Shown piece by piece: positions 35,238-44,854 of a stretch of 64,000 nt of DNA. The position numbers and the translations under genes are program-made. This stretch comes from Cronobacter muytjensii ATCC 51329 (lineage in GTDB: Bacteria; Pseudomonadota; Gammaproteobacteria; Enterobacterales; Enterobacteriaceae), in the NCBI RefSeq assembly GCF_001277195.1, contig NZ_CP012268.1, forward strand, positions 3,968,001 through 4,032,000. Direction: 5' to 3'. The notes beneath the pieces are model-generated. The model did not search any database, was not told the origin of the DNA, and was given only the letters and a program-made list of their open reading frames with translations. Position 1 is the stretch's first letter; each line of letters begins with the position of its first letter.

Positions 35238-36887
35238 ATGGATTCGCAACGCAATCTTTTTGTCATCGCTTTGTTGTTCGTGTCTTTCATGATCTGGCAA
35301 GCCTGGGAGCAAGATAAAGCTCCAAAACCCCAGGTTCAGCAGACCACGCAGACTACGACCACCGCAGCGGGTAGCGCCGCAAGCCAGGGCGTACCGGCCA
35401 GTGGCCAGGGGAAACTCATTACCGTTAAGACCGATGTCCTTTCTCTTACCATCAATACCCGTGGTGGCGACATCGAGCAGGCACTTCTGCTGGCATACCC
35501 GAAAGAGCTGGGCTCCAGCGAGCCGTTCCAGCTGCTGGAAACCACACCTGAATTCGTTTATCAGGCACAGAGCGGCCTGACCGGTCGTAACGGCCCGGAC
35601 AACCCGAATAACAATCAGGGTCGCCCGCTTTATAATGTCGATCGCGACACTTACGTCCTGGCTGACGGTCAGAATGAACTGCTGATCCCGATGACCTTCA
35701 CCGACGCGGCAGGCAACACCTTCACCAAAACGTTCGCCCTGAAACGCGGCCAGTACGCCGTGTATGTGGGTTACAACGTGAAGAACGCCGGCACGCAGCC
35801 GCTTGAAGTCTCCACGTTCGGCCAGCTGAAGCAGACCATCGATCTGCCGAGCCATCGCGACACCGGCAGCAACAACTTTGCTCTGCATACTTTCCGCGGC
35901 GCGGCCTACTCCACGCCGGACGAGAAGTATGAGAAATATAAGTTCGATACTATCGCCGACGATGAAAATCTGAACGTGAACGCCAAAGGCGGCTGGGTAG
36001 CGATGCTCCAGCAGTACTTCGCAACCGCATGGGTTCCGACGAACAACGGCACCAACAACTTCTATACTGCGAACCTGGGTAATGGCGTGGCCGCTATCGG
36101 TTACAAATCCGCACCGGTTCAGGTACAGCCAGGCCAGACAGCATCGCTTGCGAGCACGCTGTGGGTCGGCCCGGAAATTCAGGACAAAATGGCGCAGGTC
36201 GCGCCGCACCTTGACCTGACCGTTGACTACGGCTGGTTGTGGTTTATCTCTCAGCCGCTGTTCAAGCTGCTGAAATGGATCCACGGCTTCCTCGGCAACT
36301 GGGGCTTTGCGATTATCGCCATCACCTTTATCGTTCGTGGCGTGATGTACCCGCTGACCAAAGCGCAGTACACCTCCATGGCGAAAATGCGCCTGCTGCA
36401 GCCGAAGATTCAGGCTATGCGTGAGCGTCTGGGTGACGATAAGCAGCGTATGAGCCAGGAGATGATGGCGCTGTACAAAGCGGAGAAAGTGAACCCGCTG
36501 GGCGGCTGCTTCCCGCTGCTGATCCAGATGCCTATCTTCCTTGCGCTGTACTACATGCTGATGGGCTCTGTGGAACTGCGTCACGCGCCGTTCGCGCTGT
36601 GGATCCATGACCTTTCCGCGCAGGACCCGTACTACATTCTGCCGATCCTGATGGGCGCGACCATGTTCTTCATTCAGAAGATGTCGCCGACCACCGTGAC
36701 CGACCCGATGCAGCAGAAGATCATGACCTTTATGCCGGTCATCTTTACGGTCTTCTTCCTGTGGTTCCCGTCCGGTCTGGTGCTGTACTATATCGTCAGC
36801 AACCTGGTGACCATCCTTCAGCAGCAGCTGATCTACCGCGGTCTGGAAAAACGCGGTCTGCATAGCCGCGAGAAGAAGAAGTCCTGA
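35238..36887 (+). CDS. yidC: Membrane protein insertase YidC
   Basis: YidC inserts and folds inner-membrane proteins, alone or with SecYEG. The 549-residue protein has an N-terminal signal-anchor helix, a periplasmic beta domain (about 55-340), and the conserved five-helix insertase core (about 350-530, with MYPLTKAQYTSMAKM and NPLGGCFPLLIQMPIFLALY), ending in a basic tail. Length and order match E. coli (548). Confidence 0.98.
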   Translation: MDSQRNLFVIALLFVSFMIWQAWEQDKAPKPQVQQTTQTTTTAAGSAASQGVPASGQGKLITVKTDVLSLTINTRGGDIEQALLLAYPKELGSSEPFQLLETTPEFVYQAQSGLTGRNGPDNPNNNQGRPLYNVDRDTYVLADGQNELLIPMTFTDAAGNTFTKTFALKRGQYAVYVGYNVKNAGTQPLEVSTFGQLKQTIDLPSHRDTGSNNFALHTFRGAAYSTPDEKYEKYKFDTIADDENLNVNAKGGWVAMLQQYFATAWVPTNNGTNNFYTANLGNGVAAIGYKSAPVQVQPGQTASLASTLWVGPEIQDKMAQVAPHLDLTVDYGWLWFISQPLFKLLKWIHGFLGNWGFAIIAITFIVRGVMYPLTKAQYTSMAKMRLLQPKIQAMRERLGDDKQRMSQEMMALYKAEKVNPLGGCFPLLIQMPIFLALYYMLMGSVELRHAPFALWIHDLSAQDPYYILPILMGATMFFIQKMSPTTVTDPMQQKIMTFMPVIFTVFFLWFPSGLVLYYIVSNLVTILQQQLIYRGLEKRGLHSREKKKS

Positions 36888-36899
36888 TTCGGTAGTAAA

Positions 36900-36926
36900 C
36901 CGGATAAGGCGAAGCCGCCATCCGGC
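36900..36926. repeat. REP element
   Basis: CCGGATAAGGCGAAGCCGCC then ATCCGGC, a standard enterobacterial REP palindrome, 12 bases after yidC. Confidence 0.8.
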
Positions 36927-36942
36927 AAAGGAATATAACGTT

Positions 36943-36972
36943 AAGGGCGGTCTGATGACCGCCCTTTTTATT
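36943..36972 (+). terminator. Terminator after yidC
   Basis: AAGGGCGGTC-TGAT-GACCGCCCTTTTTATT: stem-loop with T run between yidC and mnmE. Confidence 0.85.
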
Positions 36973-36992
36973 GGTATGACATGAGACAAACC

Positions 36993-38357
36993 ATGAGCCA
37001 TAACGACACTATTGTCGCCCAGGCGACGCCTCCCGGACGCGGCGGCGTGGGCATTCTGCGCGTCTCCGGCCAGCAGGCGCGGGACGTGGCGCAGGCGGTG
37101 CTGGGCAAACTGCCGAAAGCGCGCTATGCCGATTACCTGCCGTTTAAAGACGCCGACGGCACGGCGCTCGATCAGGGGATCGCGCTGTGGTTCCCTGGCC
37201 CCAACTCTTTTACCGGCGAAGATGTGCTGGAATTACAGGGCCACGGCGGCCCGGTGATCCTCGATCTGCTGTTAAAACGTATCCTCACCCTTCCCGGCGT
37301 GCGCATCGCGCGTCCTGGCGAATTCTCCGAGCGCGCGTTTCTTAACGACAAGCTCGATCTCGCCCAGGCGGAAGCCATCGCCGACCTTATCGACGCCAGT
37401 TCCGAGCAGGCGGCCCGTTCGGCGCTCAACTCCTTACAGGGCGCGTTCTCGGCCCGCGTGAACCATCTGGTCGAGGCGCTCACCCACCTGCGTATCTTTG
37501 TCGAAGCGGCTATCGATTTCCCGGATGAAGAGATCGATTTCCTCTCGGACGGGAAAATCGAGGCGCAGCTTAATGAGGTCATCGGCGATCTTGACGCCGT
37601 CCGTGCCGAAGCGCGCCAGGGTAGCCTGCTGCGTGAAGGGATGAAAGTGGTGATTGCGGGGCGCCCGAACGCGGGCAAATCGAGCCTGCTGAACGCGCTG
37701 GCGGGCCGCGAGGCGGCGATTGTCACGGATATCGCCGGCACCACCCGCGACGTGCTGCGCGAGCATATTCATATCGACGGCATGCCGCTGCACATCATCG
37801 ATACTGCCGGTTTGCGTGAAGCGAGCGACGAGGTGGAACGCATCGGTATCGAGCGCGCCTGGCAGGAGATTGAACAGGCTGATCGCGTGCTGTTTATGGT
37901 AGATGGCACCACGACCGACGCCACCGACCCGGCGCAGATCTGGCCCGATTTTATCGCTCGTCTGCCCGCGACACTGCCGATTACCGTCGTGCGTAACAAA
38001 GCGGACGTCACTGGCGAGCTGCCGGGTATCAGCGAAGTAAATGGTCACTCACTTGTTCGCCTCTCCGCGCGCACCAGCGACGGCGTGGACGTGCTGCGCA
38101 GCCATCTGAAACAGAGCATGGGCTTTGACACCAGCATGGAAGGCGGTTTCCTGGCCCGTCGCCGTCATCTGCAGGCGCTGGAAACGGCAGCCAACCATCT
38201 GCAACAGGGCAAAGCGCAGCTGCTGGGTGCCTGGGCGGGCGAGCTGCTGGCCGAAGAGCTGCGTCTGGCGCAACAGGCGTTAAGCGAGATAACCGGCGAA
38301 TTCACCTCCGACGATCTGCTGGGCCGCATTTTCTCAAGCTTCTGTATCGGTAAATAA
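36993..38357 (+). CDS. mnmE: tRNA uridine-5-carboxymethylaminomethyl modification GTPase MnmE
   Basis: With MnmG, MnmE makes cmnm5U/s2U at the tRNA wobble position. The 454-residue protein starts MSHNDTIVAQATPPGRGGVG, has the G domain P-loop GRPNAGKSS (about 224-232), IAGTTRD, and ends with the catalytic CIGK motif. ATG 36993 is used because the family aligns from there. In K-12 the tna operon follows; here a terminator is followed by the metabolite cluster. Confidence 0.97.
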   Translation: MSHNDTIVAQATPPGRGGVGILRVSGQQARDVAQAVLGKLPKARYADYLPFKDADGTALDQGIALWFPGPNSFTGEDVLELQGHGGPVILDLLLKRILTLPGVRIARPGEFSERAFLNDKLDLAQAEAIADLIDASSEQAARSALNSLQGAFSARVNHLVEALTHLRIFVEAAIDFPDEEIDFLSDGKIEAQLNEVIGDLDAVRAEARQGSLLREGMKVVIAGRPNAGKSSLLNALAGREAAIVTDIAGTTRDVLREHIHIDGMPLHIIDTAGLREASDEVERIGIERAWQEIEQADRVLFMVDGTTTDATDPAQIWPDFIARLPATLPITVVRNKADVTGELPGISEVNGHSLVRLSARTSDGVDVLRSHLKQSMGFDTSMEGGFLARRRHLQALETAANHLQQGKAQLLGAWAGELLAEELRLAQQALSEITGEFTSDDLLGRIFSSFCIGK

Positions 38358-38389
38358 CGCCGCTTCACATCGGTAAGTAAGCATCCACT

Positions 38390-38423
38390 AACCCGCATTA
38401 ACGCGCTGTTAATGCGGGTTTTT
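38390..38423 (+). terminator. Terminator after mnmE
   Basis: AACCCGCATTAA-CGCGC-TGTTAATGCGGGTTTTT: strong stem-loop with T run, marking the end of the conserved core. It may also stop transcripts coming from the minus-strand cluster. Confidence 0.85.
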
Positions 38424-38443
38424 AATCTTTCGGCCTCGTGACA

Positions 38444-39721
38444 TCACACCACCGCGTCCACGCCGCGCTCCTCCGTAAACGTGTTGCGCTTGTGCGCCCA
38501 GCTGTAAAACGCGAGCCCGATAAACAGACATGCCGCGCCGGTCATCATAATGCCGGTGCCGACCGGCACCAGGTCGAACAGCATCCCCAGCAGCAGCGAG
38601 CCCGCCGCGCCGCCGCAGGAGCCGATGGTAAACCAGTAGCTGATCACCTTCCCGACATGTTCCGCCGGGATCTGCTTCTGGATAACCGTCAGCAGCGGGA
38701 TATCAATGGTCGCGGCCGCGACGCCAATCAGAATAACCGCCGAGAACAGCCAGAGGTAAGTGAACGGCAGCCACAGGCTCAGCGCCAGCAGCAGCAGGCC
38801 GCTTCCGAGCAGCACTTCGCAGGAGTAGGTAAACAGCAGCGGACGCTGGAAGAACCGCTTCCCGACCCACAAATTCGCCAGCAGCTCCGCCAGTCCGTTG
38901 GCGAACATCAGCGCGCCGTAGAGCCACGGCGGGCTTTCCAGCGTGCGCAGGATAAGGATCGGGATGCAGATTTGCAGGCTGCCGCGCCAGAAGAACGTAA
39001 ACGCGCCATACAGCCAGACGCGGGTGCGCATCACCGGGTCAACATGCAACACCTGATACCCGTTGCGCAGCTCCTGGAAAAACACACCCGGCGTCAGGCG
39101 GTTCGCGGGGGCGGGACGCGGTTCGCTCTTCGGCATCGTCCACAGCAGCAGGCTTGAAACGCCGAAGACCGCGCCCGTCACCACAAACAGCATCTGGGAA
39201 GGAATGCGGTCCTGAAGCAGCGCCAGCAGGCCGGAGCCGAGGAAAAACGCGGGCCAGGTAACCGTCTGGATCAACCCGTTCGCCAGCTGCAGACGTTCGG
39301 TTCCGGCAAGCGTCGGGATCAGCGCTTTCGCCGCCGGCACGGAAATCGCAAACAGGGTGGAGATAAACACGCCGATAGCCGACAGTCCGTAAATGTTAAG
39401 CCAGCCCGCATAATACAGCGCCGGGATCGCCAGCACGCTCAGGGTGCGCAACACTTCGAGGCAAATGACGTAGCTGCGCCGGTCAAGCCGGTCGCTGATG
39501 ACGCCGCCCAGCGGCCCGAGCAGGCCGCGCGTCAGCGTGATGGCAAACACGATGGCCCCAAGCGTCGCCGAAGACGAGCCAATCTTCAGCGCGTAATAGA
39601 TAAGCGAAACGGAAAACAGCCCGTCGCCCAGGTTCGTCAGGATCTGGCTGTAAAAGAACGGAAAGAAGCGTTTTTCACGCAGCAGCTCCCCGTAGCCTTT
39701 TTTCTGTACCGTTGTGGTCAT
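38444..39721 (-). CDS. MFS exporter of the metabolite cluster
   Basis: A 425-residue, 12-helix MFS protein of the drug/siderophore exporter type (EntS-like layout). MFS motif A is seen as GGVISDRLDRRSYVICLEVLR. It is the last gene of the cluster on the minus strand and starts 1 base after the BtrH-like gene, so its job is most likely export of the product or self-protection. The substrate is inferred only from context. Confidence 0.78.
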   Translation of the reverse strand: MTTTVQKKGYGELLREKRFFPFFYSQILTNLGDGLFSVSLIYYALKIGSSSATLGAIVFAITLTRGLLGPLGGVISDRLDRRSYVICLEVLRTLSVLAIPALYYAGWLNIYGLSAIGVFISTLFAISVPAAKALIPTLAGTERLQLANGLIQTVTWPAFFLGSGLLALLQDRIPSQMLFVVTGAVFGVSSLLLWTMPKSEPRPAPANRLTPGVFFQELRNGYQVLHVDPVMRTRVWLYGAFTFFWRGSLQICIPILILRTLESPPWLYGALMFANGLAELLANLWVGKRFFQRPLLFTYSCEVLLGSGLLLLALSLWLPFTYLWLFSAVILIGVAAATIDIPLLTVIQKQIPAEHVGKVISYWFTIGSCGGAAGSLLLGMLFDLVPVGTGIMMTGAACLFIGLAFYSWAHKRNTFTEERGVDAVV

Positions 39722-39722
39722 C

Positions 39723-40676
39723 TCAATGTCCTCGCAGCAGAGTGCGTAATGCCTGTAACAAAGCGCTTTCCTGCTCCTGAAACTGTCGGGCGCGCGTCGC
39801 CAGATCGGCCATATCCAGCCGCTGAGTAATGCGCGCTTTCACCACCAGGCTTTTCAGAATAAACGCCTGCTGGCCGAGCTGGCGCGCCAGTTCAGTTATG
39901 GCGTCCTGGTCGGGATGCTGAAGCGATAAATAGTGAGCGAACAGCGTTCGCGATCCTGATAGTAAACTGAATCCGTCATGTAATAACTGCAATTTAATTT
40001 CACGTGCTTCAAAATTATCTTTCAGATAGTCCTCAATGTCGGATAAAAACTGCTGGCTGTCCTGATAATGGCTAAGGTAATTGCGCAGCGCATGTTGGAA
40101 ATAGTGAGTCGCTTCGTCGCTGTTGTAATTATCAAGCGTAAACCAGCGCGCCAGTCGGTCGCCGTTATTATCAAAAAATCCCGCCACGTCCTGTAATCCA
40201 TATTGATACTGGCACAGTACGCTTGCCGGATTATCATCGGCGACCTGATAACGGCCATGCGCTTCATCTGTGCCATTCAACACCACCAGATGATGTAAAT
40301 GTTTCTGTCGGTATTCCGGGCAGTGCGGGAAATAAAATACCGAACCGGAAATGAGCACAAATCCATGCTGCCGAATAAGCGCGTCGATATCCGGCTTAAT
40401 TTGCGCAAAACATTCGCCGCGTAGTTCGTGCGGATAAATACCCAGCGCGTTTAGATCCGGTTCACTGAAACAGCCATTCACAAAATTATATTTCGGCTTT
40501 TTTTGCTGGATAATCTGGCGAAAAATCTCATCGCTGCTTACCAGCGCGCGGTAAAAAAGCAGATCGGTTTGCGCCCGGCGCTCTTTAAGAAACACCACGG
40601 CGTGACGCTCGGCGCAGTTCATAAAGCGTCGGTCATAGAGCTGCGCATCGTGCGGATAGAGAATATCCGTCATCAT
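39723..40676 (-). CDS. BtrH-like acyltransferase/peptidase-fold protein
   Basis: A 317-residue protein whose N-terminal half resembles BtrH_N: a cysteine near the start (RRFMNCAERHAVVFL, C21), a histidine in KHLHHLVVLNG, and an acidic residue in RYQVADDNP, in the order of a papain-like Cys-His-Asp triad. BtrH of butirosin biosynthesis moves an acyl group from a carrier protein onto an amine. The C-terminal half is helical. It starts 1 base after a carrier-protein gene, which supports transfer from that ACP. The start at 40676 has AGGAG upstream. Family assignment is tentative. Confidence 0.55.
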   Translation of the reverse strand: MMTDILYPHDAQLYDRRFMNCAERHAVVFLKERRAQTDLLFYRALVSSDEIFRQIIQQKKPKYNFVNGCFSEPDLNALGIYPHELRGECFAQIKPDIDALIRQHGFVLISGSVFYFPHCPEYRQKHLHHLVVLNGTDEAHGRYQVADDNPASVLCQYQYGLQDVAGFFDNNGDRLARWFTLDNYNSDEATHYFQHALRNYLSHYQDSQQFLSDIEDYLKDNFEAREIKLQLLHDGFSLLSGSRTLFAHYLSLQHPDQDAITELARQLGQQAFILKSLVVKARITQRLDMADLATRARQFQEQESALLQALRTLLRGH

Positions 40677-40677
40677 G

Positions 40678-40941
40678 TCACTCTCCTGTGAGCTGGTATT
40701 TACTGTGTAACAGCGAGGCGAGACGCCCGGCATGCGTAAAGTGAGTCATATCCAGATCGGCGGGGTCGAACACAAAATCCAGCTCGCTCTCCAGTTCCGC
40801 CACCAGGATAACCACACCTATCGAATCCACGCCCAGCGACGCGAAGGGGGTCTGCGCGCCAAACGGCCCTTTATCAGGCAGCTGTAGCGCCAGTTTTTCC
40901 AGAATCACCGCCTCCAGCGCGGCGACAGATTGCTCAGACAT
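40678..40941 (-). CDS. Acyl/peptidyl carrier protein
   Basis: An 87-residue free-standing carrier protein. The phosphopantetheine site is in FASLGVDSIGVVILVAELES, with serine 40. The GVDSIG form is more typical for carrier proteins of secondary metabolism than for AcpP (ADSLD). It lies between the flavin monooxygenase and the BtrH-like gene, so it likely carries the intermediate acted on by both. It needs a phosphopantetheinyl transferase; yieE is at 58 kb. Confidence 0.88.
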   Translation of the reverse strand: MSEQSVAALEAVILEKLALQLPDKGPFGAQTPFASLGVDSIGVVILVAELESELDFVFDPADLDMTHFTHAGRLASLLHSKYQLTGE

Positions 40942-40950
40942 CCTCTCTCC

Positions 40951-42165
40951 TTATGCGCCTGCCCGCGCCGTGGCGGTACGCTGACGCGCTTTACTCACCA
41001 GATACGCATTCTGAAACGCCGGCGGCGACAGCAGACGCCCGGTCAGATCGCGGTACTGGCGTTGCAGCATCGGATCCGCCAGAATCGCCTGATACAGCTG
41101 CTGCTGGCGGGCTTCATCTTTGGTTATCAGCGAATCGGCGATAATGCCGCGCGCGTGGGCCGGGAAATATCCGTTGAAACGCTGCGCGTAAGCCTTCAGC
41201 GCCGCCGGCAGGCTCGCCTGCTCGCCCAGCGATGCCGCAAGCATCGACGCCGCCTGGAGCGCAAAGCTGCATCCCACGCCGCTCATCGGGTCGAGCGAAA
41301 GCGCCGCGTCGCCGATAAAAGCGATATCCGCGTGCACCGGCTGGCGTACCAGGCTTGGGTAATCCTGATAACCGTAAACCGGCGTCTCAAAGCGCGCGTT
41401 ACGCACGTCCGGCATCTGCGGCACGGTCGTGAAGTAGCGCAGCAACGCCTGTTCCGCGCCCTCCTCCTGCCAGCGTTTCGCCGTCTCTTTATCCACATAA
41501 GCCGACAGCAGCGTGCGCCCGCCCGTCAGCGGATAGAGAAACGCCATGCCGCCCGCGCTGTGGGCAAAAAGCGAGCGCCCCTGTGCCGGCGCTGCAATGC
41601 CCGAGCAATACGCGAAGAACGTCGCGCGCTGATTTTCATGCGCTACGGCCTCGTTACTCGTCAGTCGGGCGATGGCGGAGGTGCGGCCATCGGCCGCCAC
41701 CAGCATCCGGCCTCTTAGCAACTGAGACTGCGCGTCTTTCTCAATGGTCAGCGTCCAGCCGTCCGGCGTGCGTTCAAGCGCCGTCACGCGCTCGCCAAAT
41801 CCGCTCTCCACGCCCGCGTTTTCCGCCTGCTGGCGCAGCGCCGGGTCCAGCACCGAACGCTCAAGATTCAGCGCATAGCCCTCGCTCGCCGGGCCATAGC
41901 CGCCTTCCGGGTCGATATACCCGGCGGCGGTAATAAACGCCGCTTTGGTGCGCACGCTGTAAGGCGGGCTGGCAAGCGCCGCCATGTTGAGCTGCTCCAG
42001 CACCGGTATCGCGGCGGGCTGGATAAAATGGGTGCAGAGCTTTTTATAGCGCTGCGCGTCCGGCATTTTTTCGATAAGGCGCACCGTCATTCCCAACTGG
42101 CGCAGCAGGATGGCGCAGGCGCTTCCGCCCACGCCGCCGCCGACAATTAACACGTCATAAGTCAT
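40951..42165 (-). CDS. FAD-dependent monooxygenase/oxidoreductase (PHBH fold)
   Basis: A 404-residue flavoprotein with Rossmann motif VGGGVGGSACA (about 8-18), the DG motif VAADGRTSAIARL and the GD motif FIGDAALSLDPMSGVGCSFALQAA. These define the group A flavin monooxygenase fold, which includes hydroxylases, halogenases and geranylgeranyl-type reductases. No tryptophan-halogenase WxWxIP motif is seen. ATG 42165 is preferred with AAGGAG just upstream. It may act on the substrate bound to the next-door carrier protein. Confidence 0.8.
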   Translation of the reverse strand: MTYDVLIVGGGVGGSACAILLRQLGMTVRLIEKMPDAQRYKKLCTHFIQPAAIPVLEQLNMAALASPPYSVRTKAAFITAAGYIDPEGGYGPASEGYALNLERSVLDPALRQQAENAGVESGFGERVTALERTPDGWTLTIEKDAQSQLLRGRMLVAADGRTSAIARLTSNEAVAHENQRATFFAYCSGIAAPAQGRSLFAHSAGGMAFLYPLTGGRTLLSAYVDKETAKRWQEEGAEQALLRYFTTVPQMPDVRNARFETPVYGYQDYPSLVRQPVHADIAFIGDAALSLDPMSGVGCSFALQAASMLAASLGEQASLPAALKAYAQRFNGYFPAHARGIIADSLITKDEARQQQLYQAILADPMLQRQYRDLTGRLLSPPAFQNAYLVSKARQRTATARAGA

Positions 42166-42175
42166 GGTCGGCTCC

Positions 42176-43468
42176 TTATACGGCGATCGGCTGGTCAAGA
42201 AGCGCGTCGGCCAGCACGCCTTCCATCGCGCGTTGCAGAATGTCGAGCCCGTCGCGCAGCTGCGCCTCGCTGATGGTCAGCGCGGGCATCAGTTTCACCA
42301 CCTGGTCGCGGTCGCCTGCCCGTTCGATAATCATCTTCTGTTCAAAGCAGGCGCGCGACACGGCGCGGGCGTGTTCCGGCTGGTGGAACTCAATACCGTA
42401 AAACAGCCCGCGGCCACGGGTCGCTTTGATAAAGGGCGCGAAGCGCAGATGGATTTCCGCCAGCCACTGCTTCACCACGCTCTCAAGCTGAAATACGTGC
42501 TGGCTCAGCGCATCGTCGGCCCAGAAGGTGGTCAGCGCGGCGCGGGCGGTGACGAATGCCGTCGTGTTGCCGCGAAAGGTGCCGTTGTCTTCGCCAGGGC
42601 TCCACTGATCCAGCTCCGGTTTATAGAGCAGCAGCGAGAACGGCAGTCCATAGCCGCTTAACGATTTAGACAGGCAGACGATGTCCGGCTCGATACCTGC
42701 GAACTCAAAACTGAAAAACTCGCCGGTACGCCCACAGCCCGCCTGAATATCATCCACGATCAGCAAAATGTTGTGCCGCCGTGTCAGCTCGCGCAGCCGT
42801 TGCAGCCACCCGGCGGAGGCGACATTCACGCCCCCTTCGCCCTGAACGGTTTCCAGGATAACCGCCGCCGGCACGTCGAGCCCGGAGCTGTTATCCGTCA
42901 GCAGCCTTTCCAGATACGCGACAGAATCCAGACCATCGAGATAGCCCTCATACGGCAGACGAAAAACATGCGCGTCAGCCCACGGCTGGCGGTTATCGCG
43001 ATTGCCGGTCAGTCCCAGCGCCGTTGACGACATCCCATGAAAGCCATTGGTAAACGCCACGATGGTGGCGCGCTCGCGGGTTTTGCGGGCAAGCTTGATG
43101 GCCGACTCCACCACGCTGGTGCCGGTCGGGGAGGTAAACTGCATCCGGTAATCCAGCGCGCGCGGCGTCAGGATCAGCCGGTTAAAGTCGAGGATAAACG
43201 CCATCTTGGCTTCGGAATGCAGATCCAGCGCGGCCTGAATGCCGTCATTGGCCACATATTCCAGCAGCGCCTGCTTCAGGGCGTTGGGGTTATGGCCGTA
43301 GTTCACCGCCCCGGCGCAGCTTAAAAAATCGAGCCAGGCGTTATTGTGCGCGTCATACAGATAGCTTCCGCTCGCGCGCTGAAACACCACCGGAAAGTTG
43401 CGGCAGTAGCTGCGCGCCGAGGACTCATGGCGGGCAAAAACATCGAAAAGCGTCTCATGCGTAGTCAT
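42176..43468 (-). CDS. Class III aminotransferase, diaminobutyrate-2-oxoglutarate type (EctB-like)
   Basis: A 430-residue PLP enzyme. FTSPTGTSVVESAIKLARK, LETVQGEGGVN, IVDDIQAGCGRTGEFF (D239) and the Schiff-base lysine K268 in CLSKSLSGYGLP match the DABA aminotransferase branch (EctB, PvdH), which makes L-2,4-diaminobutyrate from aspartate semialdehyde. No ectA or ectC is nearby, so ectoine is unlikely. It starts 33 bases after the N-hydroxylase; DABA or a related diamine could be the hydroxylated substrate or a building block. Confidence 0.82.
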   Translation of the reverse strand: MTTHETLFDVFARHESSARSYCRNFPVVFQRASGSYLYDAHNNAWLDFLSCAGAVNYGHNPNALKQALLEYVANDGIQAALDLHSEAKMAFILDFNRLILTPRALDYRMQFTSPTGTSVVESAIKLARKTRERATIVAFTNGFHGMSSTALGLTGNRDNRQPWADAHVFRLPYEGYLDGLDSVAYLERLLTDNSSGLDVPAAVILETVQGEGGVNVASAGWLQRLRELTRRHNILLIVDDIQAGCGRTGEFFSFEFAGIEPDIVCLSKSLSGYGLPFSLLLYKPELDQWSPGEDNGTFRGNTTAFVTARAALTTFWADDALSQHVFQLESVVKQWLAEIHLRFAPFIKATRGRGLFYGIEFHQPEHARAVSRACFEQKMIIERAGDRDQVVKLMPALTISEAQLRDGLDILQRAMEGVLADALLDQPIAV

Positions 43469-43501
43469 ATTTTTTACCGTTTCCAGAGAAAAAAGAGAAA
43501 G

Positions 43502-44842
43502 TCAGACCGGTACTTCCTGCTCCTGCAGCAGCGGCGAGAGCGACAGCCAGATATCCTTCGCACGCAGCGATAACAGGCTGAAAGATCCCGCATCGCCATA
43601 GCCGTGCGAGGATTCACACAGGCCGTTAAGGAACAGCGGCGGCAGCGCGCAACCGGGCCGGGAGCTCAGGCTGTAGTCGCGGTTGATTTTCAAAAAGCCG
43701 CTCTCCTGGGTTTCAATCATCGGGTAGAGCTCGCTTAACAGCGGTGGGCACAGCTCTTCGCTCTCGCCGTTGCCGAGATTGCGAAAACCGGTCGCCAGCA
43801 CGACGCCGTCCAGGTCGCTTACGGTTTGCAGGCGGTGGGTATGGCTGTCGGTCAGATGCAGCGTGCAGCCCGACGCCATTTCGTGATAGCCGGTTATCTG
43901 TTGGTTAGCGAGGATCTGCACCCGTTGCTGGCCGGCGAGTTTGTCTTCATACAGGCCAACATAGAGCTGGTGAATAACGTCTTTATCCGCCGAGGAGTAG
44001 TTGGTGTAATGCAGATGACGGTTGATGTTTTGCTTCGCCGCCGCAGAGCTGGAGAAGTAGTAATCCACGAACTCCGGGAAATAGACATGTTCGCTAAACG
44101 GGCTGGTATCCTTCAGGCGAAACCCATAGCCGCGCTGAATATTAATAACCTCCACCTGCGGCCAGCTCTGGCGCAGATGCAGCAGGATTTCCACCGCGCT
44201 CTGGCTGCCGCCGACGACCGCAATCCGGCGCAGCGGACGACGCGCATTGAGCATCTCCAGGCTTTCCAGATACGAGGTCAGGTGGAAAACCCGCTCACGG
44301 CTGGCGTGGGTGAAGACTTCCGGGATAAGCGGCGTGCGGCCCGGCGCCACCACCAGCGCGCGGGCGCGCCATACGGCGCCGTCGGCGGTTTCCACCTGAT
44401 AGCGCTGCGGCTCCACGCTTTTATCAAGGCTGATTCTGGTGACATTCTGCCCATATTTCACCTGATGCGAAAACGCCTGCGCCACCCAGGTGACATATTC
44501 CGCAAACTCCCGGCGCAGGGGGAATTCGAGCCCCAGGTTGAGATGCTCAAACAACCGGTTCTTCTCAAACAGAAAGTTGAGAAAGGTATAGCGGCTACGC
44601 GGGTTGCGCGGCGTCACCAGATCGCGCGCCGGATGATTCTGGATATCGCTGCCCGACAGCAGCATTTGCGGTTGCCAGCAGGGGCCGTCACGACGCTCCA
44701 GAAACAGGCATTTTCCTTTAAAGCCAAACTCTTCTAATGCAATCGCCAGCGCAATATTCGCCGGGCCAAAACCAATGCCGATAATATCGTATTCCGTTTC
44801 ATTACCAGGAGTGTTCCCGGCATCATTCATTTGCGTGGTCAT
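43502..44842 (-). CDS. Lysine/ornithine-type N-monooxygenase
   Basis: A 446-residue FAD and NADPH-dependent enzyme that hydroxylates the terminal amine of a diamino acid. FAD motif GIGFGPAN (22-29), NADPH motif VVGGSQSAVEIL near 210 and the family ATGFRN motif are intact. PvdA and SidA (ornithine), IucD and Spb38 (lysine) are the known relatives. No siderophore synthetase (IucA/IucC) or TonB receptor is near, so a role in making the hydroxylamine for N-N bond formation is more likely than a siderophore. GGAG precedes the ATG at 44842. Confidence 0.88.
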   Translation of the reverse strand: MTTQMNDAGNTPGNETEYDIIGIGFGPANIALAIALEEFGFKGKCLFLERRDGPCWQPQMLLSGSDIQNHPARDLVTPRNPRSRYTFLNFLFEKNRLFEHLNLGLEFPLRREFAEYVTWVAQAFSHQVKYGQNVTRISLDKSVEPQRYQVETADGAVWRARALVVAPGRTPLIPEVFTHASRERVFHLTSYLESLEMLNARRPLRRIAVVGGSQSAVEILLHLRQSWPQVEVINIQRGYGFRLKDTSPFSEHVYFPEFVDYYFSSSAAAKQNINRHLHYTNYSSADKDVIHQLYVGLYEDKLAGQQRVQILANQQITGYHEMASGCTLHLTDSHTHRLQTVSDLDGVVLATGFRNLGNGESEELCPPLLSELYPMIETQESGFLKINRDYSLSSRPGCALPPLFLNGLCESSHGYGDAGSFSLLSLRAKDIWLSLSPLLQEQEVPV

Positions 44843-44854
44843 TTGCGCGCTCCA

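Noticed and set aside
35232..37001. Minus-strand reading frame of 589 codons over yidC
   Set aside because: Antisense to yidC, no domain, no ribosome site; explained by codon bias of yidC.
42176..43468. Ectoine biosynthesis (ectB)
   Set aside because: Only the EctB-like aminotransferase is present; ectA and ectC are not nearby.
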